Source: JASLEW01 sp035544895 (GTDB lineage Bacteria > Acidobacteriota > Thermoanaerobaculia > Multivoradales > UBA5704). From it: 64,000 bases of DNA. This document shows positions 54,198-63,512 of this stretch, piece after piece (position 1 is the first letter of the stretch; every line of letters starts with the position of its first letter). A model generated the notes under the pieces. It made no database searches. It was not told the origin of the DNA and was given only the letters and a program-made list of their open reading frames with translations. Position numbers and translations under genes: made by a program. Location of the stretch: the NCBI GenBank assembly GCA_035544895.1, contig DASZZM010000049.1:186001-250000 (forward strand). The letters are read 5' to 3'.

Positions 54198-56813
54198 CTA
54201 CTCTCCGGCGGCCCCCCGGCGGTGGGACGGCGGCGGGACCCACAGCGCGGCCGCGGCGGCCAGCGCAAGCGCGGCGGAGAGGAGGCCGGCCACGAGCTCG
54301 GCCGGCCGGTAGAGCAGGTCGAGGGTGGTCTCCCCGGCCGCCAGCCAGGCGGCGACGAACGGTCCGTTGGCCAGCGAGGTCGGGTGAGGCCGGCCGCCGG
54401 CCAGCAGCTTCCAGCTGCCGTCCTGGTAGATGCTGCTGGCGAGGAGGCGCGGCTCGGCCAGGCGGGCGTGCGCGCGGATCTCCGCCGGCCGGAGGGCGAT
54501 CAGGTCGAGCGACGAGGCGCCCGGATGAGACGCCGCCCAGCTCGGCGGCCCTCCCCGCACCGCGGCGGCCGCCGAGAAGTCGGCGATGCCGGCGGTGCAG
54601 GGGGACCAGACCGCCTGGCCGCAGCGGGCGCTGGCAGCGGGCAGGAACAGCCGCGCCAGCGCTCCGGGGCGCTCGTAGACCCAGGCTTCGGCGTTGCGGA
54701 ACGCCGGGCGCAACGGCCAAGGCAGCCTGAACTTCGATTCCACCATCACCCAGCGCACTCCCAGCAACCCGTAGAGCGGGTCCTCGACCGATACGAAGCC
54801 GTCGGTGGCCCGCCAGGGAAAGGCGTCGATGCGGCCGATCGCTTCGAGATAGGCGGCCGGCTTGATGGGGTTGGAGCTGCGCGGATCGGCCAGGCCGTAG
54901 ATCGACGGGATGTTGGCGCGCAGCGCGGGCCCCACGCCGGCCATGCGATGCCAGGGATCGAGGCGCTCGGCGATGAAGGCGATCGGGCGCATCCGTGGGT
55001 AGTAGAGGGCCGAGAGCACCGGGGGGTTGGCGGGAGCATGGATGGCCAGCAGCTCGCCGGCGACCAGGGCTGCTCCCGCCCACACCTGCCAGCCGCGGAC
55101 CGTCTCTCCGCTCCACTCGGTAGCTCCTGTCGCCGCGCCCATCCCTCCGCTCCCCTCGCCGCCCTGCCGGACCCCGCGGCGGCGGACGAGGAGCCCTGCC
55201 GCGGCCGCGGCCAGCACGGCGAGCTGCAGGGCGAGGGTGCCGTGGCGCAGGCCGGCCAGCGCGCCGGGGTCGCGCGGGTTGGGGTGCGCCTGGTAGGCCC
55301 AGACGAGCAGCAGCGCGAGAGCCGCCGCGGCTGCCACGACCGGCAGGCGGGGCAGCCGGCCGCGCCGCCAGCGCTCCCAGGTGCAGCCGGCGGCATAGGC
55401 GATGCAGAAGTCGAGCAGCAGCGAGACGCGGCTGTGGAAGCTCAGCGACTGGCGGACCACCGGCAGCGCCTCGAGGAGCTGGATGAGCCCCGGCGGGCGG
55501 GCCAGCACGACCAGGCAGGCCAGCGCCACCGCCAGCACGATTCTCTCCTCCGGAAAGCGCCACCCTCCCGGCACCCCAGTCTCCCCATCGGCCCATGGCC
55601 CGGCCGCGCCGGCCTCCCCTGCGGCTGCCCCGCCGGCCCCCCCAGCCAGCCGTCGCGCTGCCCGCCGCGGCCCCCGCGCGCAGGCGACCAGGCAGGCCAG
55701 CAGCGCCGCGGTGCCGGCGAAGCCGGCGGCGTCCTCGTTGATGTTGCGGTTGCCCCAGTAGCTCCCGAAGCGGTTGTTGCCATAGGCGTTGGGGGCGGCG
55801 TTGGGAACCAGGCGCGCGACCAGCGCGCGTGCGCTCGCCGCCCGCTCCGCCGGCGTCCGCCACCCGGCCAGCGGGTCGGCGCGCTCGATCTCGGCATGCC
55901 GCCATCGAAGGATGGCGACGCGCGCGGTTTGCGGGATGAAGGCCGCGGCCGGCAGCAGCACGGGCGCGGCCAGCGCGCCGCCGATGGCGCCGGCCGCCAG
56001 CCAGTCGCGCAGAACGCGCCGCCGCGCTCCAGCCGGGCAGGCGCGCAGCAGCGACAGGGCGAACAGTGCGCCCAGCAGGGCCACGTGCAGGCCGGTCTCC
56101 GGGTGGCCGACCAGCAGCGCCGCCGCCACCGCCGCTGCCAGCAGGGCGGCGTCACGGCGCGCGCCGCGCTGCGCCACCAGCACCAGGCCGTAGAGAAGGA
56201 GCGGCAGGAAGGTGGCCGAGCCGGCGAGCGGCCAACCGAGCGAGAGCTGCAAGAACCCCGACAGGCCGAAGGCGAGGCTGGCCCACAGCGCGGCCGTCTC
56301 GCCGAGCCCGCGGCGGCGCAGCAGCAGGTACATGAAGACCAGCGGCAGCAGCACGCGCAAGGCGGCCAGCATCCCGACCTCGGCGGGGACAGGGAAGGGG
56401 AGGACCAGCCAGACCAGCGGTTGCAGCGCCTGGCTCTGCGGATTGCCGAGCAGCGGCTCTCCGGCGCCCACCAGGTGATTCCATATGGGCCACTCCCCGG
56501 CGGCGAAGAGCGCGCGCACGCGCGCCAGCCAGGGAGTGATTTGCAGGATCAGATCGCTCTGCAACAGGTTGCCCGGGGGCGGTCCGGCGCCTTCCCACAT
56601 CAGCCGATAGGGCGGCACCTCGGTCAGGTAGCCGAGCGGCAGCAACACCCGCCCGGCGAAGAGGACCGCGCCGAAGAGGACGGCAAGCGCCGCCGCCCAG
56701 GCCAGCCAGCAGCGGCCGGGGATGGGGTCGAACCAGCGCCGCAACGTGGCGGCGAGCACGACCGCCAGCAGGGCGACGTAGAGCCCGGGAGCGAGCATGG
56801 CGAGCACGGACAT
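54198..56813 (-). CDS. YfhO-like large membrane protein
   Basis: An 871-residue inner-membrane protein with a dozen or more helices and two extracytoplasmic parts. It looks like the YfhO/GT-C-fold group: MWEGAGPPPGNLLQSDLILQ, GEWPIWNHLVGAGEPLLGNP and QALQPLVWLVLPFP form the typical first loop, with FGLSGFLQLSLGWPLAGSA and GHPETGLHVALLGALFALSL further on. A loop with NAYGNNRFGSYWGNRNINED follows near 350. The C-terminal region (about 600-840) is soluble, with YLEAIGRIDAFPWRATDG. YfhO proteins act in lipid or teichoic glycosylation in Firmicutes; the role here is not known. ATG 56813 is the first in-frame start. Confidence 0.82.
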   Translation of the reverse strand: MSVLAMLAPGLYVALLAVVLAATLRRWFDPIPGRCWLAWAAALAVLFGAVLFAGRVLLPLGYLTEVPPYRLMWEGAGPPPGNLLQSDLILQITPWLARVRALFAAGEWPIWNHLVGAGEPLLGNPQSQALQPLVWLVLPFPVPAEVGMLAALRVLLPLVFMYLLLRRRGLGETAALWASLAFGLSGFLQLSLGWPLAGSATFLPLLLYGLVLVAQRGARRDAALLAAAVAAALLVGHPETGLHVALLGALFALSLLRACPAGARRRVLRDWLAAGAIGGALAAPVLLPAAAFIPQTARVAILRWRHAEIERADPLAGWRTPAERAASARALVARLVPNAAPNAYGNNRFGSYWGNRNINEDAAGFAGTAALLACLVACARGPRRAARRLAGGAGGAAAGEAGAAGPWADGETGVPGGWRFPEERIVLAVALACLVVLARPPGLIQLLEALPVVRQSLSFHSRVSLLLDFCIAYAAGCTWERWRRGRLPRLPVVAAAAALALLLVWAYQAHPNPRDPGALAGLRHGTLALQLAVLAAAAAGLLVRRRGVRQGGEGSGGMGAATGATEWSGETVRGWQVWAGAALVAGELLAIHAPANPPVLSALYYPRMRPIAFIAERLDPWHRMAGVGPALRANIPSIYGLADPRSSNPIKPAAYLEAIGRIDAFPWRATDGFVSVEDPLYGLLGVRWVMVESKFRLPWPLRPAFRNAEAWVYERPGALARLFLPAASARCGQAVWSPCTAGIADFSAAAAVRGGPPSWAASHPGASSLDLIALRPAEIRAHARLAEPRLLASSIYQDGSWKLLAGGRPHPTSLANGPFVAAWLAAGETTLDLLYRPAELVAGLLSAALALAAAAALWVPPPSHRRGAAGE

Positions 56814-56903
56814 GATCGGGTGGGGGTTAAGCTATCATCGCGCGTGGTGCGCCCCCTGTCTGTAAGCGATCCTCGTTGCGTTCTTCCGTGGAGGACCTGT
56901 CCA

Positions 56904-59114
56904 GTGCGCCAGATCCGCTCGCCGCTCGCCGCGCTCCTCGTCTGCCTGGTCGGCCTGCTCTCGCCTGCCGCCGCCGCGCCGGCTCCGCCCGCGGCGGCGT
57001 CCGCTCGATCAACCGCGCCGGTTCCACCCGCGGAGCCCGCCTCGCCCGCCGCGTCCGCCTCGGGTCCACACCCATTCACCGCGGTCGATTTGCACTCCAT
57101 GGAGCGCGTCGCCGACCCGCAGCCGTCGCCGCGCGGCGACCGGGTGGCGTTCACGCTGCGCGTCTCCGACTTTGCCGCCAACCGCGGCAAGACCGACCTG
57201 TGGATCGTCAACCTCGACGGCAGCGGCCTGCTGCGCCTTACCGGCGACGGCGGCGCCAGCAACCCGCGCTGGTCACCCGACGGCGGCAGCCTCTATTTCC
57301 TCTACGGCAAGTCGGGCTCGACGCAGGTCTGGCGCTTCTCGCCCGCGCCCGCCGCGTCCGCTGCCGCCGGCGCCTCCGGCGCCCCCGGCCCCCCCAGGAC
57401 ATTCGGCGCGCAACCCGTCCAGGTGACCAGCCTGCCTCTCGACGTGTCGAGCTTCATCGTCTCCCGCGACGGCCAGCGGCTCGCGCTCAGCATGGACGTC
57501 TTTCCCGATTGCTCGTCGCTCGCCTGCACGGCGGAGCGGATCGCCGCGCGCGACAAGAGCACGGTCAAGGCCCGCCTCTACCCGGACGGCGGCGGCTTCG
57601 TGCGCCACTGGGACGCCTGGGCGGACGGGCGGCGCTCCCACCTCTTCGTGCTGCCGCTGTCCGGCGGCGCCGCCGGACAGCCGGTCGATGTCATGCGGGG
57701 CATGGTGGCCGACGCGCCGTCGAAGCCGTTCGGCGGCACCGAGGAGTACACCTTCTCGCCGGATGGCCGCACTCTGGTCTTCGCCGCGCGCGACGCCGGC
57801 CGGCAGGAGCCCTGGTCGACCAACTTCGACCTCTACCAGGCGCCGGTGGACGGCTCGCGGCCGCCGCAGGACCTGACGGCCGCCAACCTCGCCTGGGACA
57901 CTTATCCGGTCTTTTCGCCGGACGGCAGGACACTGGCCTATGCCGCGATGACGCGGCCGGGCTTCGAGGCCGACCGCTTCCACATCGTGGTGCGCGACCT
58001 GGCGAGCGGCCGCGAGCGGACCGTGGCCGCGTCCTGGGACCGCTCGGCCGGTCCCCTCCTCCTTTCGGCCGACGGCCGCACTCTCTACACCACGACCGAG
58101 GACCTCGGTCAGGCGCCTCTCTTTGCCATCGACGTCGCCTCCGGCGAGGTGCGCAAGGTGGTCGCCCAGGGGCATGTCGAGGCGCCTGCCCTGGCGGGCG
58201 ACCGCCTGGTCTTCACCCTCGACCACTTCCGCTCACCGGCCGAGATCTACAGCGCGCGCCCCGACGGCTCGGACCTCCGGCCGGTCACGGCGATCAATCG
58301 CGGCAGGCTTGCTACCCTCCAGCTGGGCGAGCCCGAGCAGTTCCAGTTCAGCGGAGCCAACGGCGACACGGTCTACGGCTGGGTCTTCAAGCCCGCCGTC
58401 TTTGTCCCGGGAATGAAGTACCCGGTGGCCCTCCTCATCCACGGCGGACCCCAGGGCTCCTTCGACAACCACTTCCACTACCGCTGGAATCCACAGGTCT
58501 ACGCGGGGGCCGGCTACAGCGTGGTGATGGTCGACTTCCACGGCTCGACCGGGTACGGGCAGGCCTTCACCGACGCCATCCGCAACGACTGGGGGGGAAA
58601 GCCCCTGGTCGACCTGCAGAAGGGCCTGGCGGCGGCGCTGGCGCGTTATCCCTGGCTCGACGGCGACCGGACCTGCGCGCTGGGAGCCTCCTACGGCGGA
58701 TTCATGATCTATTGGATCGCCGGCAACTGGCCCGACCGTTTCCGCTGCCTGGTCTCCCACGACGGCGTCTTCGACCAGCGGATGGCGTACTACGCCACCG
58801 AGGAGCTGTGGTTCCCGGAATGGGAGCACGGCGGTCCTTACTGGCAGAGTCCCGAAGCCTACGAGCGCGACAACCCGGCGCGATTCGTCGAGCGCTGGCG
58901 CGCTCCGATGCTGGTGGTGCACGGCAGCCACGACTATCGTTTGCCCGAGACCCAGGGTCTGGCGGCGTTCACCGTCCTCCAGCGCAAAGGCATCCCCAGC
59001 GAGCTCCTCTCCTTCCCGGACGAGAACCACTGGGTGCAGAAGCCGGCCAACAGCGTGCTCTGGCACCGCACCGTGCTGGACTGGCTCGATCGCTGGCTCA
59101 AGGGCGCCCCCTAA
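56904..59114 (+). CDS. exported S9 prolyl oligopeptidase-family peptidase
   Basis: A 736-residue serine peptidase. The signal peptide is SPLAALLVCLVGLLSPAAAA, then a disordered Ala/Pro/Ser linker to about residue 60. A TolB/DPP4-like propeller (about 65-480) shows SNPRWSPDGGSLYFLYG, TFSPDGRTLVFAARD and PVFSPDGRTLAYAAM. The alpha/beta-hydrolase domain (about 490-736) has the triad Ser in GASYGGFM (about 595), Asp in HGSHDYRLP (about 677) and His in DENHWVQ (about 709). It resembles acyl-aminoacyl- or dipeptidyl-peptidases, which trim peptides. The start is GTG 56904 with GGAGG nine bases upstream. It is divergent from the YfhO-like gene. Confidence 0.92.
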   Translation: MRQIRSPLAALLVCLVGLLSPAAAAPAPPAAASARSTAPVPPAEPASPAASASGPHPFTAVDLHSMERVADPQPSPRGDRVAFTLRVSDFAANRGKTDLWIVNLDGSGLLRLTGDGGASNPRWSPDGGSLYFLYGKSGSTQVWRFSPAPAASAAAGASGAPGPPRTFGAQPVQVTSLPLDVSSFIVSRDGQRLALSMDVFPDCSSLACTAERIAARDKSTVKARLYPDGGGFVRHWDAWADGRRSHLFVLPLSGGAAGQPVDVMRGMVADAPSKPFGGTEEYTFSPDGRTLVFAARDAGRQEPWSTNFDLYQAPVDGSRPPQDLTAANLAWDTYPVFSPDGRTLAYAAMTRPGFEADRFHIVVRDLASGRERTVAASWDRSAGPLLLSADGRTLYTTTEDLGQAPLFAIDVASGEVRKVVAQGHVEAPALAGDRLVFTLDHFRSPAEIYSARPDGSDLRPVTAINRGRLATLQLGEPEQFQFSGANGDTVYGWVFKPAVFVPGMKYPVALLIHGGPQGSFDNHFHYRWNPQVYAGAGYSVVMVDFHGSTGYGQAFTDAIRNDWGGKPLVDLQKGLAAALARYPWLDGDRTCALGASYGGFMIYWIAGNWPDRFRCLVSHDGVFDQRMAYYATEELWFPEWEHGGPYWQSPEAYERDNPARFVERWRAPMLVVHGSHDYRLPETQGLAAFTVLQRKGIPSELLSFPDENHWVQKPANSVLWHRTVLDWLDRWLKGAP

Positions 59115-59115
59115 G

Positions 59116-59173
59116 CCGCGCGCAGAGCGCGCGGCGTTCCAATCGAACCGCGCGCACTGAGCGCGCGGCGTTC
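59116..59173. repeat. two direct copies of a GC palindrome
   Basis: CCGCGCGCAGAGCGCGCGG and CCGCGCGCACTGAGCGCGCG (completed by G) are each able to form a hairpin and each is followed by CGTTC. The units start 32 bp apart, the first two bases after the S9 gene's stop. They may stop transcription or shield the mRNA end. Confidence 0.7.
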
Positions 59174-59359
59174 TGATCGCCCGCGCGCCGACCGCCGCGC
59201 GGCGGCGGCTGTCTCACTTCGCGCGCTCAAGTGCGAATTTAGATCAATTGTGCGTTATCCCTCGGCGGCTCTCGCTTTGTCTTGAAAAGGCAGCCAGCGG
59301 CAACAGTCTTATAAAGGGAGGCACAGGCCAGATCACGGCAGGCAGGAATTACTTTTTTT
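59174..59359 (+). promoter_or_regulatory. AT-rich leader of the SPASM-like gene
   Basis: After a GC-rich start, the 130 bp before ATG 59360 turn clearly AT-rich (GCGAATTTAGATCAATTGTG, TCTTATAAAGGGAGG, AATTACTTTTTTTATG). TTGAAA and TTATAA at 59283 and 59309 could form a promoter, though their 21-bp spacing is too long. A seven-T run directly precedes the start codon. Leader function is unknown. Confidence 0.4.
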
Positions 59360-60760
59360 ATGAGTTTACCGTACGTCCCCAGGCGCCTGCGGGCCCTGCA
59401 TCCGCTGATCGATGGCGATGGCTCGTGCAGCCTGGTCTACGATCTCGAGCGCGTGGCAGTGGTCGAGGTGCCCGACGATCTCCAGTTCTATGTCGCCCCC
59501 GCGCTCGAGACCGGCGATCTCGACGAAGACTTGCTGAGCTGGCTGGTGAGCGAGGACCTGCTTACCGTCGAGAGCTGGACGGACTGGGAATCGGGAATGG
59601 CCGGGCAGCCGCGGATCGAGGACGAGATCCATGGCTGGCTCGAACCGCTCGCCGAGGAGACCGCCGGCAAGACCCTCGACCTGCTGTTCAAGCGCGGCTT
59701 CGGCTGCTCGCGCGTCACCATCCACCTCGACTGGCCGGGCTCCTCTCGGCGTCCGGGCTCCGGCGAGGGCATCGACCGCGCTAACTGTCTCGAGCTCATC
59801 GAGTGCATCGAGCGAAGCGAGCGCATCGAGTACATCGAGCGGATCGTCGTGGATGCGACCCGCCGAGCCGCCCTTTTGCACCAGGAGATCGCCTTCGAGC
59901 TGGCGCTCGCCCCCTCCCAGGTGACGCCCGAGCTGGCGTGCGCGCTGGCCGGCTACCCCCTTCAGCTGCGGCTGCGCTGCGGCCAGTCCGAGCTCTCCGG
60001 TCAGCCGGCCGCAGCCGTGCACCAGCCCTGGCTTGCGGCGGAAGCGCCGGTCCGCATCCTGCTCGACCGCATGCCCGACGCGCTGACCGTGCAGTGCGCC
60101 CTCGCCGGGCCGATGCGCGTTCTCGAGCTCTGGGATTGGGCCAGGCGGGTGGGAATCCGTCATCTCGACGCCGTCCGCTTCGAGGAGCCCACGGCGCCGG
60201 CTCCCGGAAAACGCGCTCTGCCGCCTCCGCGGGCATCGCGGCCGCGCGACTTCCGCAACGATCTGCTGGCCATCTGCGAGGAGATCTGTGCGGACCTCGA
60301 GGCCCGGCGCCGGCCAATCGACTTCCAGCCGCTCTGGCGCATCGTGCGCCGGCTGGCCCGCGGCGAGCACCCCATGGATTTGCCATCTCGCACGGCCTCC
60401 ACGGCCTCAGTCATCGGGCCCCAGGCTGGAAGAGCCCGCTGCTCAGACCTCTCTTCATGCACCTCGGCGGATGGCGCCGCCGACTACGAAGAGGGCCTCC
60501 TTCCCTGCCACGCCTGCTGGGCGCGCTTGCTGTGCAGCCACAGCGTCTACGTGGCCTCCCCGCTTGCCGGCGAGGATCCCCGCGCCCCCTCCGAAGAGCG
60601 CTGCGCCTTCTGGCTGGCCGAAGTCGAAGTGGCGCTCCGTCTCTACCATCGCCTCGCCCAGATCGACCCCATCCAGCTCCTTCGCCTCGTCGACCTTCCC
60701 GCCCGCCTTCCCGCCGTCCCCCTCCTCCGCGGCCCCGCCCCGACGTCGAAGCCTTCTTAG
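59360..60760 (+). CDS. radical SAM/SPASM-like protein lacking the radical SAM cysteine motif
   Basis: A 466-residue cytoplasmic protein. Its layout follows SPASM-type peptide maturases. An N-terminal strand/helix part (LVYDLERVAVVEVPDDLQFY, LDEDLLSWLVSEDLLT) resembles a peptide-recognition region. A TIM-barrel-like middle follows (SRVTIHLDWPGSS, VRILLDRMPDALTVQCALAG, LELWDWARRVGIRHLDAVRF). The C-terminal cluster is Cys 383-x2-Cys 386-x5-Cys 392 (CHACWARLLC) with Cys 415 and the helix EVALRLYHRLAQIDP. The essential CX3CX2C that binds the SAM iron-sulfur cluster is absent anywhere, as is a GGEP motif, and the fourth SPASM cysteine position is Val. It may be an inactive partner, scaffold or a new metalloprotein. 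Family assignment is by pattern only. Confidence 0.55.
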   Translation: MSLPYVPRRLRALHPLIDGDGSCSLVYDLERVAVVEVPDDLQFYVAPALETGDLDEDLLSWLVSEDLLTVESWTDWESGMAGQPRIEDEIHGWLEPLAEETAGKTLDLLFKRGFGCSRVTIHLDWPGSSRRPGSGEGIDRANCLELIECIERSERIEYIERIVVDATRRAALLHQEIAFELALAPSQVTPELACALAGYPLQLRLRCGQSELSGQPAAAVHQPWLAAEAPVRILLDRMPDALTVQCALAGPMRVLELWDWARRVGIRHLDAVRFEEPTAPAPGKRALPPPRASRPRDFRNDLLAICEEICADLEARRRPIDFQPLWRIVRRLARGEHPMDLPSRTASTASVIGPQAGRARCSDLSSCTSADGAADYEEGLLPCHACWARLLCSHSVYVASPLAGEDPRAPSEERCAFWLAEVEVALRLYHRLAQIDPIQLLRLVDLPARLPAVPLLRGPAPTSKPS

Positions 60761-60774
60761 TTGCGACCAGTAGT

Positions 60775-60962
60775 GCCGACCTGAAGGATGTAGCGGCGCT
60801 GCGACTCGGCCGTGGAGGACTACTCGAAGAATCTATCGGATCGCCCCCCGCAACCCCTCGCGGATCCCCTTCCCGGCTCTTCGAAGCCGCCGGGTCCCTG
60901 CCCGGCGGCGCCGGGGGGGAAGGGGACGCCCCCACCCTCTCGCGGACTTTCGTTCTAAGGCA
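60775..60962 (-). repeat. dispersed intergenic repeat, copy G
   Basis: Minus-oriented copy between the SPASM-like gene and recN. Read on the minus strand: CCTTAGAACGAAAGTCCGCG, AGAGGGTGGGGGCGTCCCCT, the insert CGCCGGGCAGGGACCCGGCG as in copy B, GGGGTTGCGGGGGGCGATCC, TTCTTCGAGTAGTCCTCCAC and the end module GAGTCGCAGCGCCGCTACAT. Confidence 0.85.
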
Positions 60963-60996
60963 CCTACCCTCGAAGCTCTGCTAAGATCTGCTTCTC

Positions 60997-62718
60997 TTGC
61001 TGCGCGAGCTCCACGTCCGCAATCTCGCCGTGCTGGAAGAGGCGTCGGTTGCCTTCGGCGAGGGTCTCAACGTCCTCTCCGGCGAGACCGGCGCCGGCAA
61101 GTCGATCGTGGTCGACTCGCTCTCGCTGCTGGCGGGCGCCCGCGCGAGCGGCGACCTGATCCGCAGCGGCGCCGAGGCGCTGACCGTCTCGGGCGTCTTC
61201 GCGCCGGCCGGCGCGGAGTGGCGGCGCATCCTTGCCGCGGCGGGGCTCGAGCTCGAAGGCGACGAAGTCCTGGTGCGCCGCGAGATCGGCCGCAACGGCC
61301 GCAACCGCGTCTTCGTCAACGACCAGCCGACCACCCTGCGCCTGCTCGCCGACCTGGCGCCGCACCTGCTGCGCATCCACGGCCAGCGCGACGAGCTCGA
61401 CCTGACAGCCTCCGACCTGCAGCGGGCCTGGCTGGACCGCAGCGGCGGCGAAGCCGCCGAGCCGCTCCTCGCGCGCACCGCCGCCGCCTACGAGACCTAT
61501 ACGCGGCTGGCCGTCCGCCTGGAGCGCGCCGGCGGAGACGACCGGGCGCGCCGCGAGCGCATCGAGCTGTTGCGCTTCCACGCCGGCGAGATCGATGCCG
61601 CGCGGCCGCGCGCCGGCGAGGACCACGAGCTGCGCCGGGAGCGGGAGGTGCTGCGCCATCTCGAAGCCATCACCCGGTCGCTCGGCACCGCCTTCTCGCT
61701 GCTCTTCGAGGAGGAGGGCTCGGCGGTCGAGCGGGCGGCCAGGAGCGAGGGCCTGCTCGGCGAGGTGGCGGTGTGGGAGCCGCAGGCCGCCGAATGGGCG
61801 GCCGAGCTCGCCGAGCTGCGCATCCGCCTCGGCGAGCTGGCCGACGCCCTGCGCCGTCGCCTGGATGGGCTCGACGCCGATCCCGGCCGCCTCGACGCGG
61901 TCGAAGAACGCCTGGCGCTTCTCGAGCGGCTCTGCCGGCGCCACGGCGGCGACGTGGCCGCGGTGCTGGCGCGCCGGGCCGAGATCGATGCCGAGCTCGC
62001 CGAGCTCGCAGGCGACGCCGAGAACCAGGAAGAGCTGCAGACCCGCGTCGAGGCCGCGCTCGCCGACTACCGCGAGGCGGCGCAGGCGCTGTCGCGGGAG
62101 CGGGCGGAGTGGGGCAAGGCCCTGGCCGCTGGAATCGAAAGCGAGCTCCAAGACCTCGGGCTCGGCCGCGCCCGCCTCGGCGTCGCCCTCTCGCACCGGC
62201 GGCGGGTGGACAGCCCACTGGCGGCCGGCGGCGAGCCGATCGATTTCGGACGCGAGGGCATCGACCAGGTGACCTTCCTGTTCGCTCCCAATCCAGGCGA
62301 GGAGCCGCGGCCTCTCGCCCGCATCGCTTCGGGCGGCGAGCTGTCGCGCCTGCACCTGGCCTTGCAGCTCGCGGCGCGCGGCGAGACGGAGGCCGGCAGG
62401 CCCACCCTGGTCTTCGACGAGGTGGATTCCGGGATCGGCGGCGCCGAGGCGGCGGCGCTGGGGCGCAAGCTGCAACGCCTCGCGGCGCGAGGCCAGATCC
62501 TGGTCGTCACCCACCTGCCCCAGGTCGCCAGCCACGCCGACCGGCACTTCAAGGTGAGCAAGCGCATCCATTCCGGGCGCACCAGCGTCAAGGTCGAGGC
62601 GCTGCCTCCGCGGGCGCGGGTCGAGGAGGTGGCCCGCATGCTCGCCGGCGAGCGCTTGACGCCGCTCTCCCTCTCCCACGCCGAGGAGCTGATCGCCGGT
62701 GCCGCGCGAGCCAGCTGA
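60997..62718 (+). CDS. recN: DNA repair protein RecN
   Basis: A 573-residue SMC-like ATPase that helps recombinational repair of double-strand breaks. It has the N-terminal LRELHVRNLAVLEEASVAFG, Walker A GETGAGKS (about 29-36), the RecN Q-loop region IHGQRDELDL (about 128), a central coiled coil (about 150-380), the signature ASGGELSRL (about 450), Walker B TLVFDEVDSGIGG and the H-loop VVTHLPQVASHADRHF. Length fits. The start is TTG 60997, which yields the conserved N-terminus; no other start is close and the ribosome-binding site is poor. The end overlaps the Sua5-like gene by 20 bp. Confidence 0.95.
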   Translation: MLRELHVRNLAVLEEASVAFGEGLNVLSGETGAGKSIVVDSLSLLAGARASGDLIRSGAEALTVSGVFAPAGAEWRRILAAAGLELEGDEVLVRREIGRNGRNRVFVNDQPTTLRLLADLAPHLLRIHGQRDELDLTASDLQRAWLDRSGGEAAEPLLARTAAAYETYTRLAVRLERAGGDDRARRERIELLRFHAGEIDAARPRAGEDHELRREREVLRHLEAITRSLGTAFSLLFEEEGSAVERAARSEGLLGEVAVWEPQAAEWAAELAELRIRLGELADALRRRLDGLDADPGRLDAVEERLALLERLCRRHGGDVAAVLARRAEIDAELAELAGDAENQEELQTRVEAALADYREAAQALSRERAEWGKALAAGIESELQDLGLGRARLGVALSHRRRVDSPLAAGGEPIDFGREGIDQVTFLFAPNPGEEPRPLARIASGGELSRLHLALQLAARGETEAGRPTLVFDEVDSGIGGAEAAALGRKLQRLAARGQILVVTHLPQVASHADRHFKVSKRIHSGRTSVKVEALPPRARVEEVARMLAGERLTPLSLSHAEELIAGAARAS

Positions 62719-63400
62719 TGCCTCCCTGCCGCCCTTCTGGCGGCCGGGAGACCCGGTCGAGCCGCTGGTCCGCCTGCTCGATCGCGGCGGCGTCCTGGCC
62801 ATTCCCAGCGAGTCGAGCTACGGTCTGGGCGTCGATCCGCTCAGCCGCGAGGGCGTAGAGGCGGTCTATCGCATCAAAGGCCGCGAAGCCGGCAAGCCGC
62901 TGCCGGTCGTGGTGGCCGACCTCGCGCAGCTCAGGCGCTTGGGGATTGCTTCCGACCTCCCTATACTGAGGCTCCTTTCGGCCCTCTGGCCAGCGGCGCT
63001 CTCGGCGGTGTTGCCGCTCGCGGGGCCGCCGCCCCCCGCGGCGGTGGCGGCGGCGGCAGGCACCGGGAGCCTGGCGGTGCGCATCCCCGGACACCGGGGC
63101 CTGCGCGCGCTGCTGGCGGAGCTGGGGCGCGGCCTGACCGCGACCAGCGCCAACCGCAGCGGCGGCGAGCCGGCGCTCGACGCGCCGGCGGCAGCGCGGC
63201 TGCTGGCCGGCGAGGATGCGATGGTGGTGGACGCCGGGTTGCTGCCCGGCGGGCCGCCCTCGACGCTGGTGGCGCCGGCCGGCCCCCCTGCGGACGGCGC
63301 GGGCGGCGGGGACGGGGCCCTCAGGGTGTTGCGCGCCGGAAGCTTTCCGCTCGAGCGTTTGCGCGAGCGGCTGGTGCGGAATGACCGCCACGGGGGTTGA
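62699..63400 (+). CDS. Sua5/YrdC-family threonylcarbamoyl-AMP synthase
   Basis: A 233-residue YrdC-fold protein. It matches the enzyme that makes threonylcarbamoyl-AMP from Thr, bicarbonate and ATP for the t6A37 modification of ANN-decoding tRNAs. Motifs seen: IPSESSYGLGVDPLS (about 35), VYRIKGREAGKPLPVVV (the KxR...SxN-type substrate site, about 58), LAVRIPGHRGLRALLAELG and LTATSANRSGGEP (about 145). A Gly/Pro/Ala insert lies near 105. GTG 62699, overlapping recN by 20 bp, has GAGGAG upstream. The two genes are coupled. Confidence 0.9.
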   Translation: MPREPADASLPPFWRPGDPVEPLVRLLDRGGVLAIPSESSYGLGVDPLSREGVEAVYRIKGREAGKPLPVVVADLAQLRRLGIASDLPILRLLSALWPAALSAVLPLAGPPPPAAVAAAAGTGSLAVRIPGHRGLRALLAELGRGLTATSANRSGGEPALDAPAAARLLAGEDAMVVDAGLLPGGPPSTLVAPAGPPADGAGGGDGALRVLRAGSFPLERLRERLVRNDRHGG

Positions 63401-63512
63401 GCGGGAATCGGCCGGGACGTGCGGCGGGACCGCCGCCTGCGGCGGGAAGACGGCACGCCCCCAAGCGGTTGTGCTGGGCAGGCAAAGGTAGTAGTCTCGC
63501 GGAGAAGCTGGC

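Noticed and set aside
54078..56820. Very long plus-strand frame upstream of the S9 peptidase
   Set aside because: It is the antisense of the YfhO-like and methyltransferase genes; only the part from GTG 56904 has family similarity and a ribosome-binding site.
59248..59784. 178-codon frame starting before the SPASM-like gene, considered as a precursor peptide
   Set aside because: It overlaps the real gene in another frame, has no ribosome-binding site and no leader or core features.
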